Below, piece after piece: positions 31,239-39,052 of a stretch of 39,052 nt of DNA. Position numbers and translations under genes: made by a program. Positions within the stretch are counted from its first letter, which is position 1. Every line of letters begins with the position of its first letter. Source of the stretch: Deltaproteobacteria bacterium (GTDB taxonomy: Bacteria; Desulfobacterota; Binatia; HRBIN30; JACQVA1); the NCBI GenBank assembly GCA_016210005.1, contig JACQVA010000068.1, forward strand, positions 1-39,052, read 5' to 3'. Under the pieces are notes generated by a model. The model had not been told where the DNA came from, made no database searches, and worked only from the letters and a program-made list of their open reading frames with translations.

Positions 31239-31433
31239 CATCTCCACCACCCCGACCGTCTGCGCCGGCAACTGCGCGCCGGCCGTTCTCAGCGACAACT
31301 GACAAAATGCCGAATCGAGGGCGCTCCTGCCCCTTGTACCTTTGTCCCCAGTGCAGTATGAGGCGCCATCAGCGCGTGATGATGTGAGCAGGCCTACAGG
31401 TAGGTCAAACCTTGCAACAGAGGGAGGTGTTCC

Positions 31434-33884
31434 GTGATCAACTGGCGTAGTTGGCACCAATACTGGCAAGGCTGTCTTGGCGTGGTAGTGGGCCTGGGCC
31501 TGCTGTTCGTACCGGCTGCAACCCGGGCGCAGTGCGTCGGCGACTGCAACCTCGACGCGGAAATCACCATCGACGAACTAGTCTCGCTGGTCAACATCTC
31601 GCTCGGCAGCGCACCCCTGTCGGGATGCCCGGCAGGCGATGCTGACAACTCCGGCGACGTCACCGTCGACGAGATCGTTACCGCCGTCAACAACTCGCTG
31701 AACAGTTGCCCGCCTCCACCGCCAACACCAACGCCGACCACCGCGGAACCCACGGTGGAGGCCACCGCCACGCCCACCACGGCCGAGCCGACCGCCACGG
31801 CGACCGAGATTCCACCCACCGCGACGCCGACCGAGGTTCTACCGACGGATACACCCACCGAAATCCCACCGACGGACACGCCGACGGAGGTTCCGCCGAC
31901 GGATACGCCCACCGAGATTCCGCCCACCGCGACGCCCACCGCTACCAGCACGCCCTCAGGGGGTATCGTCACCGGCCGAGTTCGTGACCGGCTACTTCAC
32001 GACGTGCCCAACGCCAGCGTGGTGCTGATCGACGCCGCCCAAGTGGCAGCGAGCGCGGTATCGGTCGAAGAACCATTGGCAACGTTGGCTCTTTCCAGTC
32101 TCGCGGCCGGTGTTACCGGCGCGGATGGCCGCTTCAGCCTTTCCGGGGTGGCCCCCGGCAGCTACTTCGTCTACGTCGCCCCGCAGCCGCAGTGGCTGCC
32201 GGGCGGATCACTATCACGCGCCGCTACGCAGATTGCCGTCGGACCGAATGACCTCGGCGACATAATGATCTCGCAGCAGCCGAGCAGCGAGGCGGTTTAC
32301 AAAGGATCGTCCTATTGCCTCCTCTGTCACCGAGAGAACGGCGTCGGCCCTGACGCCAGCGGCTACAAACGGACCCTCCACGCGATGACCTACAGGGTCC
32401 CCGGCGTGTACACGGCCAACCAGGACCCGTCACCTTATCCGGGCCGCGACCGCGCGCTGGTCTATTTCCCCGACGGGAACGCCAGCGACAATACCGGCGC
32501 CGGTGACGGCTACGGCTACCTGCTCACCAATATCAGCACCGCCTACGATGTGCTGCTCGGCCGCGAAGACGGCGGCGGCCGTTATTTCGCGGTCTTCCGC
32601 ACCAAGGATGGTACGATCGCTTCGGAGCGCTACTACGTTGAGATCACTTTCGGTGGTGAGGGTATTTGGAAGCAACGCTTCATCACTCGTATCGCCGACG
32701 GCCACCACGTGGCTGCTGGTCAGGGCAGCTACTACATCCTCCCGATTCAGTTCGACGAGTCGATTCAGGAGAACCTCGCAGTCAACCCAGTAAACCCATG
32801 GCTGGCCTATAACGCCGGCAACTGGCCCGCTGCACCGAGCGAGAATGGCGGGCCGACGGGGGTGCCGACGAAGGTGAAGTCGTTCGACCTCAACTGCGCC
32901 GGCTGCCACTTCACCGGCACCAAGCTCACTGTTGATGCGCAGGGCAACTTCCGCGCCGATGCGGTCGACGACCCGAACGGGGTGCTCGACTACGACGGCG
33001 ACGGTACCCGCGACGAGATCGTGCAGGGCTGCGAAGACTGCCATGGCCCGGGCTCCGAGCACACGGGCCAGGGACCGATCATCCAGCCGCAGCTCCTCAG
33101 CGCCGAACGCTCGGCAATGATTTGCGGCCAGTGCCACGTGCGCGGCGAGGGCAAAGGCACCATGGCCGGGGCCCACACCGAGTACCCCTCGCGCGGCGTT
33201 GACGCTAACATCGAGTTCCCGCGCGCCGGCATCTCGCGGGCGGAGTTCAAGGAGCAGTTCCACGAAGACCGGCCGGGGCAATGGCCGGATGGGCAGCAGC
33301 ACGCCAAGTCACATCATCAGCAGTACCACGACCACATCCGTTCCACCCACTACCGCAACCCCTTCCAGCTGCTCGCCTGCGACAGCTGCCACACGCCCCA
33401 CGACACCACCAACCCCCATAACCTGATCGGCAAGCTCGAAGACAACAGCGCCTGTTTGCGCTGTCACGCGCCCTTCCCGCCGTTCTCCATCCCGCTCGGG
33501 GTTGGTGCCGAAGCGGTGGCACTGGCGGTCGAGCGCCACATGAGCGAGGACGCCTACATGGTGTCGCCCTACGATCCCGCCAACGCCCTCGGCCTGATCG
33601 ATTTCACCAGCCTCGGTTACGCCGCAACCCCGTTCATCGGCGGCCCGGGCAACTGCGCCACCTGCCACATGCCCAAGACCGCTAAGTCGCAAGGGCAGTG
33701 GACCAAGGAGAACGGCCGTAGCGGCACGATCATGTGGGGCGACATCAGCTCGCACCAGTTTGCGCCGATCTGGCCATCGGTGAGTTCAGCGATGAAGCTG
33801 GCCGGGCAAAGCGAGGTGATTCCCAACTCGTGCGGCGTATGCCACAACGCGCTCACCGATACGTATCCCGATCTGGTGCCCTAG
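31434..33884 (+). CDS. Eight-haem cytochrome c with dockerin-like repeats
   Basis: An 816-residue exported cytochrome. A signal peptide ends near Ala32. Residues 34-92 hold two dockerin/EF-hand-like repeats (GDCNLDAEITIDELVSLVN and GDADNSGDVTVDEIVTAVN) bracketed by cysteines. A Thr/Pro/Glu linker (93-175) with a repeating PPTDTPTE unit follows, then a carboxypeptidase-like Ig domain (178-280). Haem motifs CxxCH occur at 295, 488, 533, 564, 649, 674, 741 and 800, with many extra histidines (HAKSHHQQYHDHIRSTH) for distal ligation. A 188-residue haem-free insert separates haem 1 and 2. GTG start with GGGAGG. Probably a surface or periplasmic electron carrier; redox partner unknown. Confidence 0.92.
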   Translation: MINWRSWHQYWQGCLGVVVGLGLLFVPAATRAQCVGDCNLDAEITIDELVSLVNISLGSAPLSGCPAGDADNSGDVTVDEIVTAVNNSLNSCPPPPPTPTPTTAEPTVEATATPTTAEPTATATEIPPTATPTEVLPTDTPTEIPPTDTPTEVPPTDTPTEIPPTATPTATSTPSGGIVTGRVRDRLLHDVPNASVVLIDAAQVAASAVSVEEPLATLALSSLAAGVTGADGRFSLSGVAPGSYFVYVAPQPQWLPGGSLSRAATQIAVGPNDLGDIMISQQPSSEAVYKGSSYCLLCHRENGVGPDASGYKRTLHAMTYRVPGVYTANQDPSPYPGRDRALVYFPDGNASDNTGAGDGYGYLLTNISTAYDVLLGREDGGGRYFAVFRTKDGTIASERYYVEITFGGEGIWKQRFITRIADGHHVAAGQGSYYILPIQFDESIQENLAVNPVNPWLAYNAGNWPAAPSENGGPTGVPTKVKSFDLNCAGCHFTGTKLTVDAQGNFRADAVDDPNGVLDYDGDGTRDEIVQGCEDCHGPGSEHTGQGPIIQPQLLSAERSAMICGQCHVRGEGKGTMAGAHTEYPSRGVDANIEFPRAGISRAEFKEQFHEDRPGQWPDGQQHAKSHHQQYHDHIRSTHYRNPFQLLACDSCHTPHDTTNPHNLIGKLEDNSACLRCHAPFPPFSIPLGVGAEAVALAVERHMSEDAYMVSPYDPANALGLIDFTSLGYAATPFIGGPGNCATCHMPKTAKSQGQWTKENGRSGTIMWGDISSHQFAPIWPSVSSAMKLAGQSEVIPNSCGVCHNALTDTYPDLVP

Positions 33885-33900
33885 CGACCGCTGCCGCTGT

Positions 33901-33929
33901 CGGGTCCGCCCCGCTCAAGGGCGGACCCG
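33901..33929 (+). terminator. Perfect 11-bp hairpin after the cytochrome gene
   Basis: CGGGTCCGCCC, loop CGCTCAA, GGGCGGACCCG, 17 bp past the cytochrome stop. There is no T-run. The rest of the gap 33885-34219 holds no gene except the LysR promoter region at its right end. Confidence 0.6.
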
Positions 33930-34181
33930 GTCTCCCTCCTGCTGTCAGCCCCCTGGCAATGACGGGAGGCGCCCTCCGCGTGCGACGCTATCGCGGGAGA
34001 CGGCGGCTGCAACGGGGGAGTGGTCATCTGCATGCGCACGGCCACGGCGGGCGCTGGGTACCACCGCCACTCAGCCCCCGCAGGCGGCAAGACGCCCGCA
34101 GTCTGGAAACCGCCTCCTGCTCCGCGAGATGCAGCCGCGGGCCGCAGCAGGGAGCGTTGACCGGCAGATAAGCAGGCCTTC

Positions 34182-34209
34182 TTGACTTCCCGCGGTGCTG
34201 CTCTACTCT
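34182..34209 (+). promoter_or_regulatory. Possible promoter of the LysR gene
   Basis: TTGACT (34182-34187), a 16-base spacer and TACTCT (34204-34209) lie 10 bp before the LysR ATG, which implies a nearly leaderless mRNA. The -10 match is moderate. Confidence 0.35.
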
Positions 34210-34219
34210 GGGGGCCGCT

Positions 34220-35107
34220 ATGCACATCGAGACGTTACGAGTGTTCTGCGACGTGGTCGATACCGGCAGTTTCTCCGCCGCCGCTTCGCAGAACTACATT
34301 ACCCAGTCGGCTGTTAGCCAACAGCTGCGGGCGTTGGAGTCACGTTACCAGTGCACGCTGCTCGAACGCAGCCGCCACGGGGCCAAGCCGACGGCGGCGG
34401 GGGAAATCCTCTACCGCGTCAGCCGGGAAATCCTGGAGAAGTACCGCGAGATCGAAACCCAGCTGCAGGAAAGCGGCAAGGTCGTCGCCGGCAGCCTGCG
34501 TGCCGCGATCGTCTACAGCGTCGGACTCCACGAGCTGCCGCCGTACCTCAAAGAGTACATGCGGACCTACCCCCAGGTGAACGTGCACGTCGAGTACTCG
34601 CGGCCGAACAAGATCTACGACAGCGTCATCGCCGGCCAAATCGACCTCGGCATCGTCGCCTACCCCCACAAGCACCCGCAAATCCAGAGCGTGCCCTGGC
34701 GCGAGGATCGTATGGTGCTGGCATGCCCGCCGGATCATCCGTTCGCCTCGCTGAAGAAGGTAAACATCGGCAGGCTCAACAACGAGAGCTTCGTCGGCTT
34801 CGAGCAAGATATACCGACGCGCAAGGCCACCGACCAACTGCTGCGCGACAACCAAGTCAACGTGCGCTACGTTGGCGAGTTCGACAACATCGAAACCATC
34901 AAACGCGCGGTCGAGATCGGTCAGGGCATCGCCATCCTGCCGATCGCGGCGATCCGCTTGGAACTCGAGCACGGCACGATCAAAGCCGTCCAGCTGGCAG
35001 AGGTAACCCTGGCACGGCCGGTCGCCATTATTCACAAGAAGAGCCGCCATCTCTCTCCGGCCGCGGTGAAGTTTATCGAAATGCTCCAGCGCGAGGACCT
35101 GCGGTAA
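34220..35107 (+). CDS. LysR family transcriptional regulator
   Basis: A 295-residue LysR-type regulator. The N-terminal winged helix-turn-helix (1-65) includes MHIETLRVFCDVVDTGSFSA, ITQSAVSQQLRALESRYQCT and LLERSRHGAKPTAAGEIL. A linker helix (REILEKYREIETQLQESGKV) leads to the periplasmic-binding-protein-like effector domain (about 90-290) with LRAAIVYSVGLHELPPYLKE, GQIDLGIVAYP and EIGQGIAILPIAAIRLELEH. The effector is unknown. It is followed after six bases by the beta-helix lipoprotein gene, suggesting co-transcription, unusual for LysR regulators, which are often divergent from their targets. Confidence 0.93.
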   Translation: MHIETLRVFCDVVDTGSFSAAASQNYITQSAVSQQLRALESRYQCTLLERSRHGAKPTAAGEILYRVSREILEKYREIETQLQESGKVVAGSLRAAIVYSVGLHELPPYLKEYMRTYPQVNVHVEYSRPNKIYDSVIAGQIDLGIVAYPHKHPQIQSVPWREDRMVLACPPDHPFASLKKVNIGRLNNESFVGFEQDIPTRKATDQLLRDNQVNVRYVGEFDNIETIKRAVEIGQGIAILPIAAIRLELEHGTIKAVQLAEVTLARPVAIIHKKSRHLSPAAVKFIEMLQREDLR

Positions 35108-35113
35108 CGGCCG

Positions 35114-36181
35114 GTGAACTCCTCGTTAATGCGCCGGCTCCGGTCGGCCATCGCTTTCGCCGCCCTCGCTGCCTGCGGTGGCGGCGGCGAACAGGCCCCA
35201 CCACCGAATCGGGCCGAAGACCTTTATGTGCGCACCGGTGGCAACGATGCCAACAGCGGCTTGACCGCCGCGGAAGCGCTGCGTCAGGTGGCCACCGCGG
35301 CCGATCGCTCGACCCCAGGCGACCGCATCGTGGTCGGACCGGGCGTCTACACCCCGGTGAACATCAAGAACGAGGGCACCGCGGCGCAGCCGATCACCTT
35401 CCTCGCCGATGCCGCCGGCACCCTGACCGGCGATGCCGCCGGCGAGGTGGTTCTGGACGCCGCCGGAGCTGAGGCCGCCTTCAAGGTCTCGAATAAGTCC
35501 TACATCATCATCGACGGCTTCACGGCGACCGGCTCCGCCGCCGGCAACACCGCGGGGGTCTTGGTCAAGAGCAGCGCCAGTCACGTGACCATCCGCAACT
35601 GCATCGCGCGGGGCAACGGCGGCCAAGGCATCCGTACGGCTGATGCCACCGACGTGACCATCGCCAACAACCTGGTCCTCGACAACGACGGTTTCGGCAT
35701 CCAGGTGCTGGGCCAGGTGACCGAGAATCAGCCCCAATCACTGCGGGTTCGGGTGTATAATAACACCGTATTCGCCAACGGTAGCGGCGGTATCACCGTC
35801 GGCAGCAGCGTCCGCCCGGCGCGCGACACGTTCTTCGTCAACAACATCATTGACGGCAACAGCAACGCCGGCTTCGGCGTCTTCACCGACCCACCCAGCT
35901 CGCTCGACGGCTTGGTGGAGCGTTACAACTTGAACAACGATGGCTATGCCGGCGTGTCAATGAACCCGCTGTCGTTCTCAGCCGATCCGCGGTTTCGCCT
36001 ACCACCCGCGGACTTCCGTCTGGATCAGCTACCGGAGCAGATGACAACCAGCCCGGCGGTGGACGCGGGCGACCCGGCAACCCCGGCCGATATTGTCGAG
36101 CAGGTGGCGGCCCGCACCACTGCCACCAGCGGCGTTGCGGACAGCGGCCGCGTGGATCTCGGCTACCACTATCCCCGCTGA
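35114..36181 (+). CDS. Parallel beta-helix repeat lipoprotein
   Basis: A 355-residue exported protein with lipobox LAAC (Cys21) and Gly-rich spacer. From about 36 it reads LYVRTGGNDANSGLTAAEAL, then PGDRIVVGPGVYTPVNIKNE, the DUF1565-like entry to a right-handed beta-helix, with coils such as YIIIDGFTATG, HVTIRNCIARGNGGQGIRT, DVTIANNLVLDNDGFGIQVL and FFVNNIIDGNSNAGFGVF, and a C-terminal SPAVDAGDPATPADI plus RVDLGYHYPR that caps such proteins. This fold is common in polysaccharide-binding or -cleaving surface proteins; no catalytic residues can be assigned. GTG start; an ATG five codons in is an alternative. Confidence 0.88.
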   Translation: MNSSLMRRLRSAIAFAALAACGGGGEQAPPPNRAEDLYVRTGGNDANSGLTAAEALRQVATAADRSTPGDRIVVGPGVYTPVNIKNEGTAAQPITFLADAAGTLTGDAAGEVVLDAAGAEAAFKVSNKSYIIIDGFTATGSAAGNTAGVLVKSSASHVTIRNCIARGNGGQGIRTADATDVTIANNLVLDNDGFGIQVLGQVTENQPQSLRVRVYNNTVFANGSGGITVGSSVRPARDTFFVNNIIDGNSNAGFGVFTDPPSSLDGLVERYNLNNDGYAGVSMNPLSFSADPRFRLPPADFRLDQLPEQMTTSPAVDAGDPATPADIVEQVAARTTATSGVADSGRVDLGYHYPR

Positions 36182-36197
36182 TTACTGAGCGGCAGCA

Positions 36198-37061
36198 ATG
36201 CGGCTAGTGACCTTCGACCACGCCGGCCGGCAGCGCCTCGGCGCTGACAGCGCGCGTGGACTGGTTGATTTCTCGGTGGCGGCACCGGACTTGCCGGGTA
36301 CCATGCTGGCCTTCTTGGGCGCGGGCGCTACGGCCCGCCAGCGCGCCGCGGCCGCGGTGGCGCGCGCGCAGCAGGACGGCACCGGTCTGGTCCCGGCAGG
36401 GGCCACAACCCCGGCCGCGCCGCTGCCGCGCCCGGGCAAAATATTCGGCATCGCGCTCAACTATCGCGATCACGCCGCCGAGACGGGCCAGCCCATCCCG
36501 GCGGCACCGCTGGTGTTCTCCAAGGCGGTGACCGCCGTGATCGCTGCCGGCGCGCCGATCGTCGTTCCGGCCGTTTCTGCCGCGGCCGATTACGAGGGCG
36601 AGCTGGCCGTCGTCATCGGGCGCACGGCGCGCCGGGTGCCCGCCACTGACGCCCTCGGCTACGTCGCCGGCTATACCATCATGAATGATGTCACGGCTCG
36701 TGACTACCAGGCCCGCTCCGGGCACTGCCTGGCGAAATCCTTCGATACCTTCGCCCCCATGGGCCCGGTCATCGTCACTGCGGACGAGATCCCCGACCCC
36801 GGCTGCCTTGAAATCCGCACCACCCTGAACGGCGAGGTGGTGCAGCACTCCAACACCCGACACCTGATCTTCAGCGTAGCGGTACTGATCGAGTACCTTT
36901 CAGCCGGGGTGACCCTCGAGCCCGGCGATGTGATCACGACGGGCACTCCCGCCGGGGTCGGCTTCCGCCGCCAGCCGCCGCGCTTCCTGCGCGAGGGCGA
37001 CACCGTGCGTATTGAAATCGAGCAGATCGGAGCGCTGGCGAACCCGGTGGTTGCGGTCTGA
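36198..37061 (+). CDS. Fumarylacetoacetate hydrolase family protein
   Basis: A 287-residue FAH-fold enzyme. The N-terminal domain (1-70) precedes the catalytic barrel: PGKIFGIALNYRDHAAETGQ, PLVFSKAVTAVIAAGAPIVV, ADYEGELAVVIGR (metal-binding Glu), IMNDVTARDYQ, LAKSFDTFAPMGPVIVTADE, and VTLEPGDVITTGTPAGVGFR. Members cleave carbon-carbon bonds in acylpyruvates or hydrate/decarboxylate in aromatic degradation (HpcE/MhpD-like). The exact substrate is not readable, and no other catabolic genes are adjacent. It is 16 bp after the beta-helix gene stop and convergent with the PAC2 gene. Confidence 0.92.
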   Translation: MRLVTFDHAGRQRLGADSARGLVDFSVAAPDLPGTMLAFLGAGATARQRAAAAVARAQQDGTGLVPAGATTPAAPLPRPGKIFGIALNYRDHAAETGQPIPAAPLVFSKAVTAVIAAGAPIVVPAVSAAADYEGELAVVIGRTARRVPATDALGYVAGYTIMNDVTARDYQARSGHCLAKSFDTFAPMGPVIVTADEIPDPGCLEIRTTLNGEVVQHSNTRHLIFSVAVLIEYLSAGVTLEPGDVITTGTPAGVGFRRQPPRFLREGDTVRIEIEQIGALANPVVAV

Positions 37062-37085
37062 GGACCAGCGCAGCGGCGGCCGCTG

Positions 37086-37865
37086 TCAGTTGGCAAACTC
37101 GCGCTTTTTCAACTCGCGCACGTAGGCCGACAGCTTGGCATCGGCGGCCACGGCCTCGTCGATCTTTTGCTCGAAAACCCCGGCGGCTGCCTGCAGCGGG
37201 CCGAGATCGGCGGGGAGCTTGAGGAATGCGGTCGCTTGCATGAGCAGCGCCAGCGCCCCGCGCGGGTTGGGCAGCGCGGCGATGTAGTGCGGCAGCGCGG
37301 CCCACAGGCTTACGTGCGTCAGCCCCTCGCGCCGGCAGGCATCAACGAGCACGCCGACGATACCGGTCGGGCCTTCATAGCGTGTGCTGGTCAAGTCGAG
37401 TCGCCGCAGCAGTTCCGGATCGGAGGCGAAGGCCGTAATCGGCACCGGCCGCGAGTACAAGACTTCGGCGAGGTAGCCACCGAGGGTGACGACCACTTCC
37501 ACCTCGCAGTCCTTGATCAAGCGCATGACGATGGCGCAGAAGGCTTTCCACTTGAGATGTGGTTCGGGGCCCCAGCCGAAGACCAGATCGCACGGTAGCG
37601 CCGGGTTGGCGGTGAAATGGAACTCGTTGGCAGTCCACTCCACCTGGCGCTGCAGCCCTTCGGTCAGCCGCACCTGTGGCCGCTGCACGGTGAAGTCATA
37701 GAACTCGTCGGGATCGATCGTGGCCAAAGGCTTGGCCGCGAACTGCTCGGCGAGATAGCGCACCGCCACCGAGGCCGATTGCCCGGCATCGTTCCAACCG
37801 CCGAAGGCCATGATCAGCGCCGGCTGCCGCAACTGCGGCCGCTCGTGATAGTGCAGCGCATTCAT
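37086..37865 (-). CDS. PAC2 family protein
   Basis: A 259-residue protein from ATG at 37865 (an ATG at 37877 is also possible; the long upstream frame is not supported). RQPALIMAFGGWNDAGQSAS, FYDFTVQRPQVRLTEGL, CDLVFGWGPEPHLKWKAFC, VVTLGGYLAEVLYSRPVPI, YEGPTGIVGVLVDACRREGL and VSLWAALPHYIAALPNPRGA are PAC2-family features; PAC2 proteins resemble the archaeal/eukaryotic proteasome assembly chaperone 2 fold. Bacterial function is unclear. Divergent from the metallo-beta-lactamase-fold lipoprotein with a gap of about 90 bp. Confidence 0.88.
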   Translation of the reverse strand: MNALHYHERPQLRQPALIMAFGGWNDAGQSASVAVRYLAEQFAAKPLATIDPDEFYDFTVQRPQVRLTEGLQRQVEWTANEFHFTANPALPCDLVFGWGPEPHLKWKAFCAIVMRLIKDCEVEVVVTLGGYLAEVLYSRPVPITAFASDPELLRRLDLTSTRYEGPTGIVGVLVDACRREGLTHVSLWAALPHYIAALPNPRGALALLMQATAFLKLPADLGPLQAAAGVFEQKIDEAVAADAKLSAYVRELKKREFAN

Positions 37866-37955
37866 AGTGCTGACCATCTCACAAAGCGGGCGCGCTGAGA
37901 AGTGCGGCGATAGCGCGGTTGCAATGGCCGGCGGGTGGTGGCAGCGTCCGCAACT

Positions 37956-38909
37956 ATGCGGCGGCTGATCGGCTGCGTGCTGCTGATGCTGGTGGGCTGC
38001 GAGCGCGCACCACGGGTGCCCTATATCCCGCCGGTGTTGCACAACTGGCCGGCGGCCTACCGCGGCGTCGAGGGCCTGCGCCTCGAGGCCTTCGTCACCG
38101 GCTGGCTGCACCTGCCCGAAGCGCTGGTCTATCGCGGCGGGCGCTGGACGACCCGTACGCTGCCGGTGCTGGCATTCGCCATTCATCATCCGCAGCACGG
38201 TGTCATTCTTTTCGGCAGCGGCTTAAATCGGGCGGTGGCGAAGAACGCAGGTCGGTACTTCGATGGGCTGTTGGGCCTGGTGCTGCAGGCCGAAGCCTAT
38301 CCGGAACTGGACCTGCCGGCGCAGCTGCTGAGCGTGGGGATCACGCCGGCCAGCGTGCGCTGGATCATCCTGCCGAGTTTGCAGTTCGATTCGACCGGTG
38401 AAGTGGAGGCGTTTCCCGAGGCTCGCGTGGTGGTGGCGCGCGCCGAGCACGAGTACGCTCGCAACCCCGGGCTGGGCTACCTGCGGCGGGAGTACGACGA
38501 TGTCGCCAGTTGGTGGTTCATCGACTTCCCGCTCGACCGCCCGCTGGCAACCTTTCCTGCATCAACGGACCTGTTTGAAGACGGCAGCTGCGCGCTGCTC
38601 GATGTGGCAGGCTACACCCCCGGTTCCTTGGCGCTGCTGCTGCGCCTGGCGAGCGCGCCGCTGCTGCTCGCCGGCAACCTGGCGCCAGTGGAGGAAACTC
38701 TGCGTTACGCCGCACCTGCGCTCGGGGCGGCGGATGCGGCGCAGTGGTGGGATCGGATTTGGCGCCTCAAACGCTTCCGCGACCTCGAACCGGCGCTGCG
38801 CATAGCGCCCGGTCACGACACCGTCTCGTTGTGGCGTAACTCACCCGCCGAGTTGGTTCTGCACGACAGCACGCTGCCCCGGGACGCACCGCCCCGCCAG
38901 CGCCCCTGA
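37956..38909 (+). CDS. Metallo-beta-lactamase-fold lipoprotein lacking zinc ligands (pseudoenzyme)
   Basis: A 317-residue lipoprotein from the ATG at 37956 (lipobox LVGC, Cys15). Its order of elements matches lactonase-type metallo-beta-lactamases: strand and FGSGL (86-90) for VDTG; ITPASVRWIILPSLQFDSTG (129-148) where family members have a HxHxDH motif; GYTPGS (219-224) for GHTPGH; LLLAGNLAP for LLAGDAAP; and APGHD (284-288) for the last histidine. Thus the zinc ligands are Ser141, Gln143, Ser146, Tyr220 and Asn241; only Asp145 and His287 are retained. The frame is intact over the full length, so it looks like a maintained non-catalytic protein. No partner is evident. Confidence 0.72.
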   Translation: MRRLIGCVLLMLVGCERAPRVPYIPPVLHNWPAAYRGVEGLRLEAFVTGWLHLPEALVYRGGRWTTRTLPVLAFAIHHPQHGVILFGSGLNRAVAKNAGRYFDGLLGLVLQAEAYPELDLPAQLLSVGITPASVRWIILPSLQFDSTGEVEAFPEARVVVARAEHEYARNPGLGYLRREYDDVASWWFIDFPLDRPLATFPASTDLFEDGSCALLDVAGYTPGSLALLLRLASAPLLLAGNLAPVEETLRYAAPALGAADAAQWWDRIWRLKRFRDLEPALRIAPGHDTVSLWRNSPAELVLHDSTLPRDAPPRQRP

Positions 38910-38958
38910 ACCGCGCCACGGCACTATACAGGCGCGCATAATTAAAGGGACATGATGA

Positions 38959-39052
38959 TCAGCAGAATGGGTGGAGGTAGCCACGGATCGTTTCGGGATG
39001 CGCCTGCATATCGCCGAACACTCTGCTCAGGGTGCCGATGAGTTCCGCTTTA
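38959..39052 (-). CDS. 3' end of an unknown gene
   Basis: Thirty codons of an open frame that enters from the right edge and ends with TGA at 38959: KAELIGTLSRVFGDMQAHPE, then TIRGYLHPFC. Helical, no recognised family. Too short to judge; listed because it is the only frame that stays open at the edge with coding-like composition. Confidence 0.3.
   Translation of the reverse strand, partial: KAELIGTLSRVFGDMQAHPETIRGYLHPFC

Noticed and set aside
33881-34225. Minus-strand frame of 114 codons between the cytochrome and LysR genes
   Set aside because: It covers a terminator hairpin and the LysR promoter region, and its translation is low complexity with Arg/Ala/Gly bias.

Overview
The window is a GC-rich bacterial chromosome segment from a Gram-negative organism: it encodes OmpA, RlpA, many lipobox lipoproteins and a periplasmic multihaem cytochrome. 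Secreted proteins with paired Asp-rich EF-hand/dockerin-like repeats and Thr/Pro linkers, together with the conserved housekeeping order (ffh-rpsP-khpA-rimM-trmD-SPOUT methyltransferase-rplS), suggest an uncultured deltaproteobacterial-type lineage such as Binatota/Desulfobacterota. That placement is inference from protein style, not a database result.

Region 1 (1-12.6 kb) is dominated by small envelope and stress genes, nearly all on the minus strand: DUF3618-like/holin pair, BON lipoprotein-methyltransferase-FixJ regulator operon, OmpA, Thivi_2564-type and lmo0937-type mini membrane proteins, two CsbD paralogues, a frameshifted FecR-like gene, an esterase whose domain order looks circularly permuted, RlpA, and several unknown small proteins. 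Five copies of a palindromic repeat with a CGCGCGT/ACGCGCG stem lie only in this region, each 30-165 bp upstream of one of these genes. The region also carries rearranged partial duplicates (FixJ HTH, DUF3618-like N-terminus) and an RNase III remnant that has lost its acidic residues.

Region 2 (12.8-19.1 kb) holds a TetR/EamA pair, an SCP2 protein, a lipoprotein with a duplicated unknown domain, oppD/oppF-type ATPases without permeases, and a bactofilin. Region 3 (19.1-23.3 kb) is the translation/secretion housekeeping operon on the minus strand, with several overlapping genes.

Region 4 (23.3-39 kb) contains a coiled-coil membrane protein, a second member of a small unknown family also present in region 1, an orphan membrane histidine kinase with two GAF-like domains, a sulfotransferase/propeller-like lipoprotein pair, a secreted SGNH hydrolase, an eight-haem cytochrome with dockerin-like N-terminus, a LysR regulator followed by a beta-helix lipoprotein and an FAH-family enzyme, a PAC2 protein, a metallo-beta-lactamase-fold lipoprotein lacking nearly all zinc ligands, and the 3' end of an unknown gene.

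The most notable items are the permuted esterase, the dead metallo-beta-lactamase, the mobile-looking palindromic repeat family, and the EF-hand/octahaem cytochrome.
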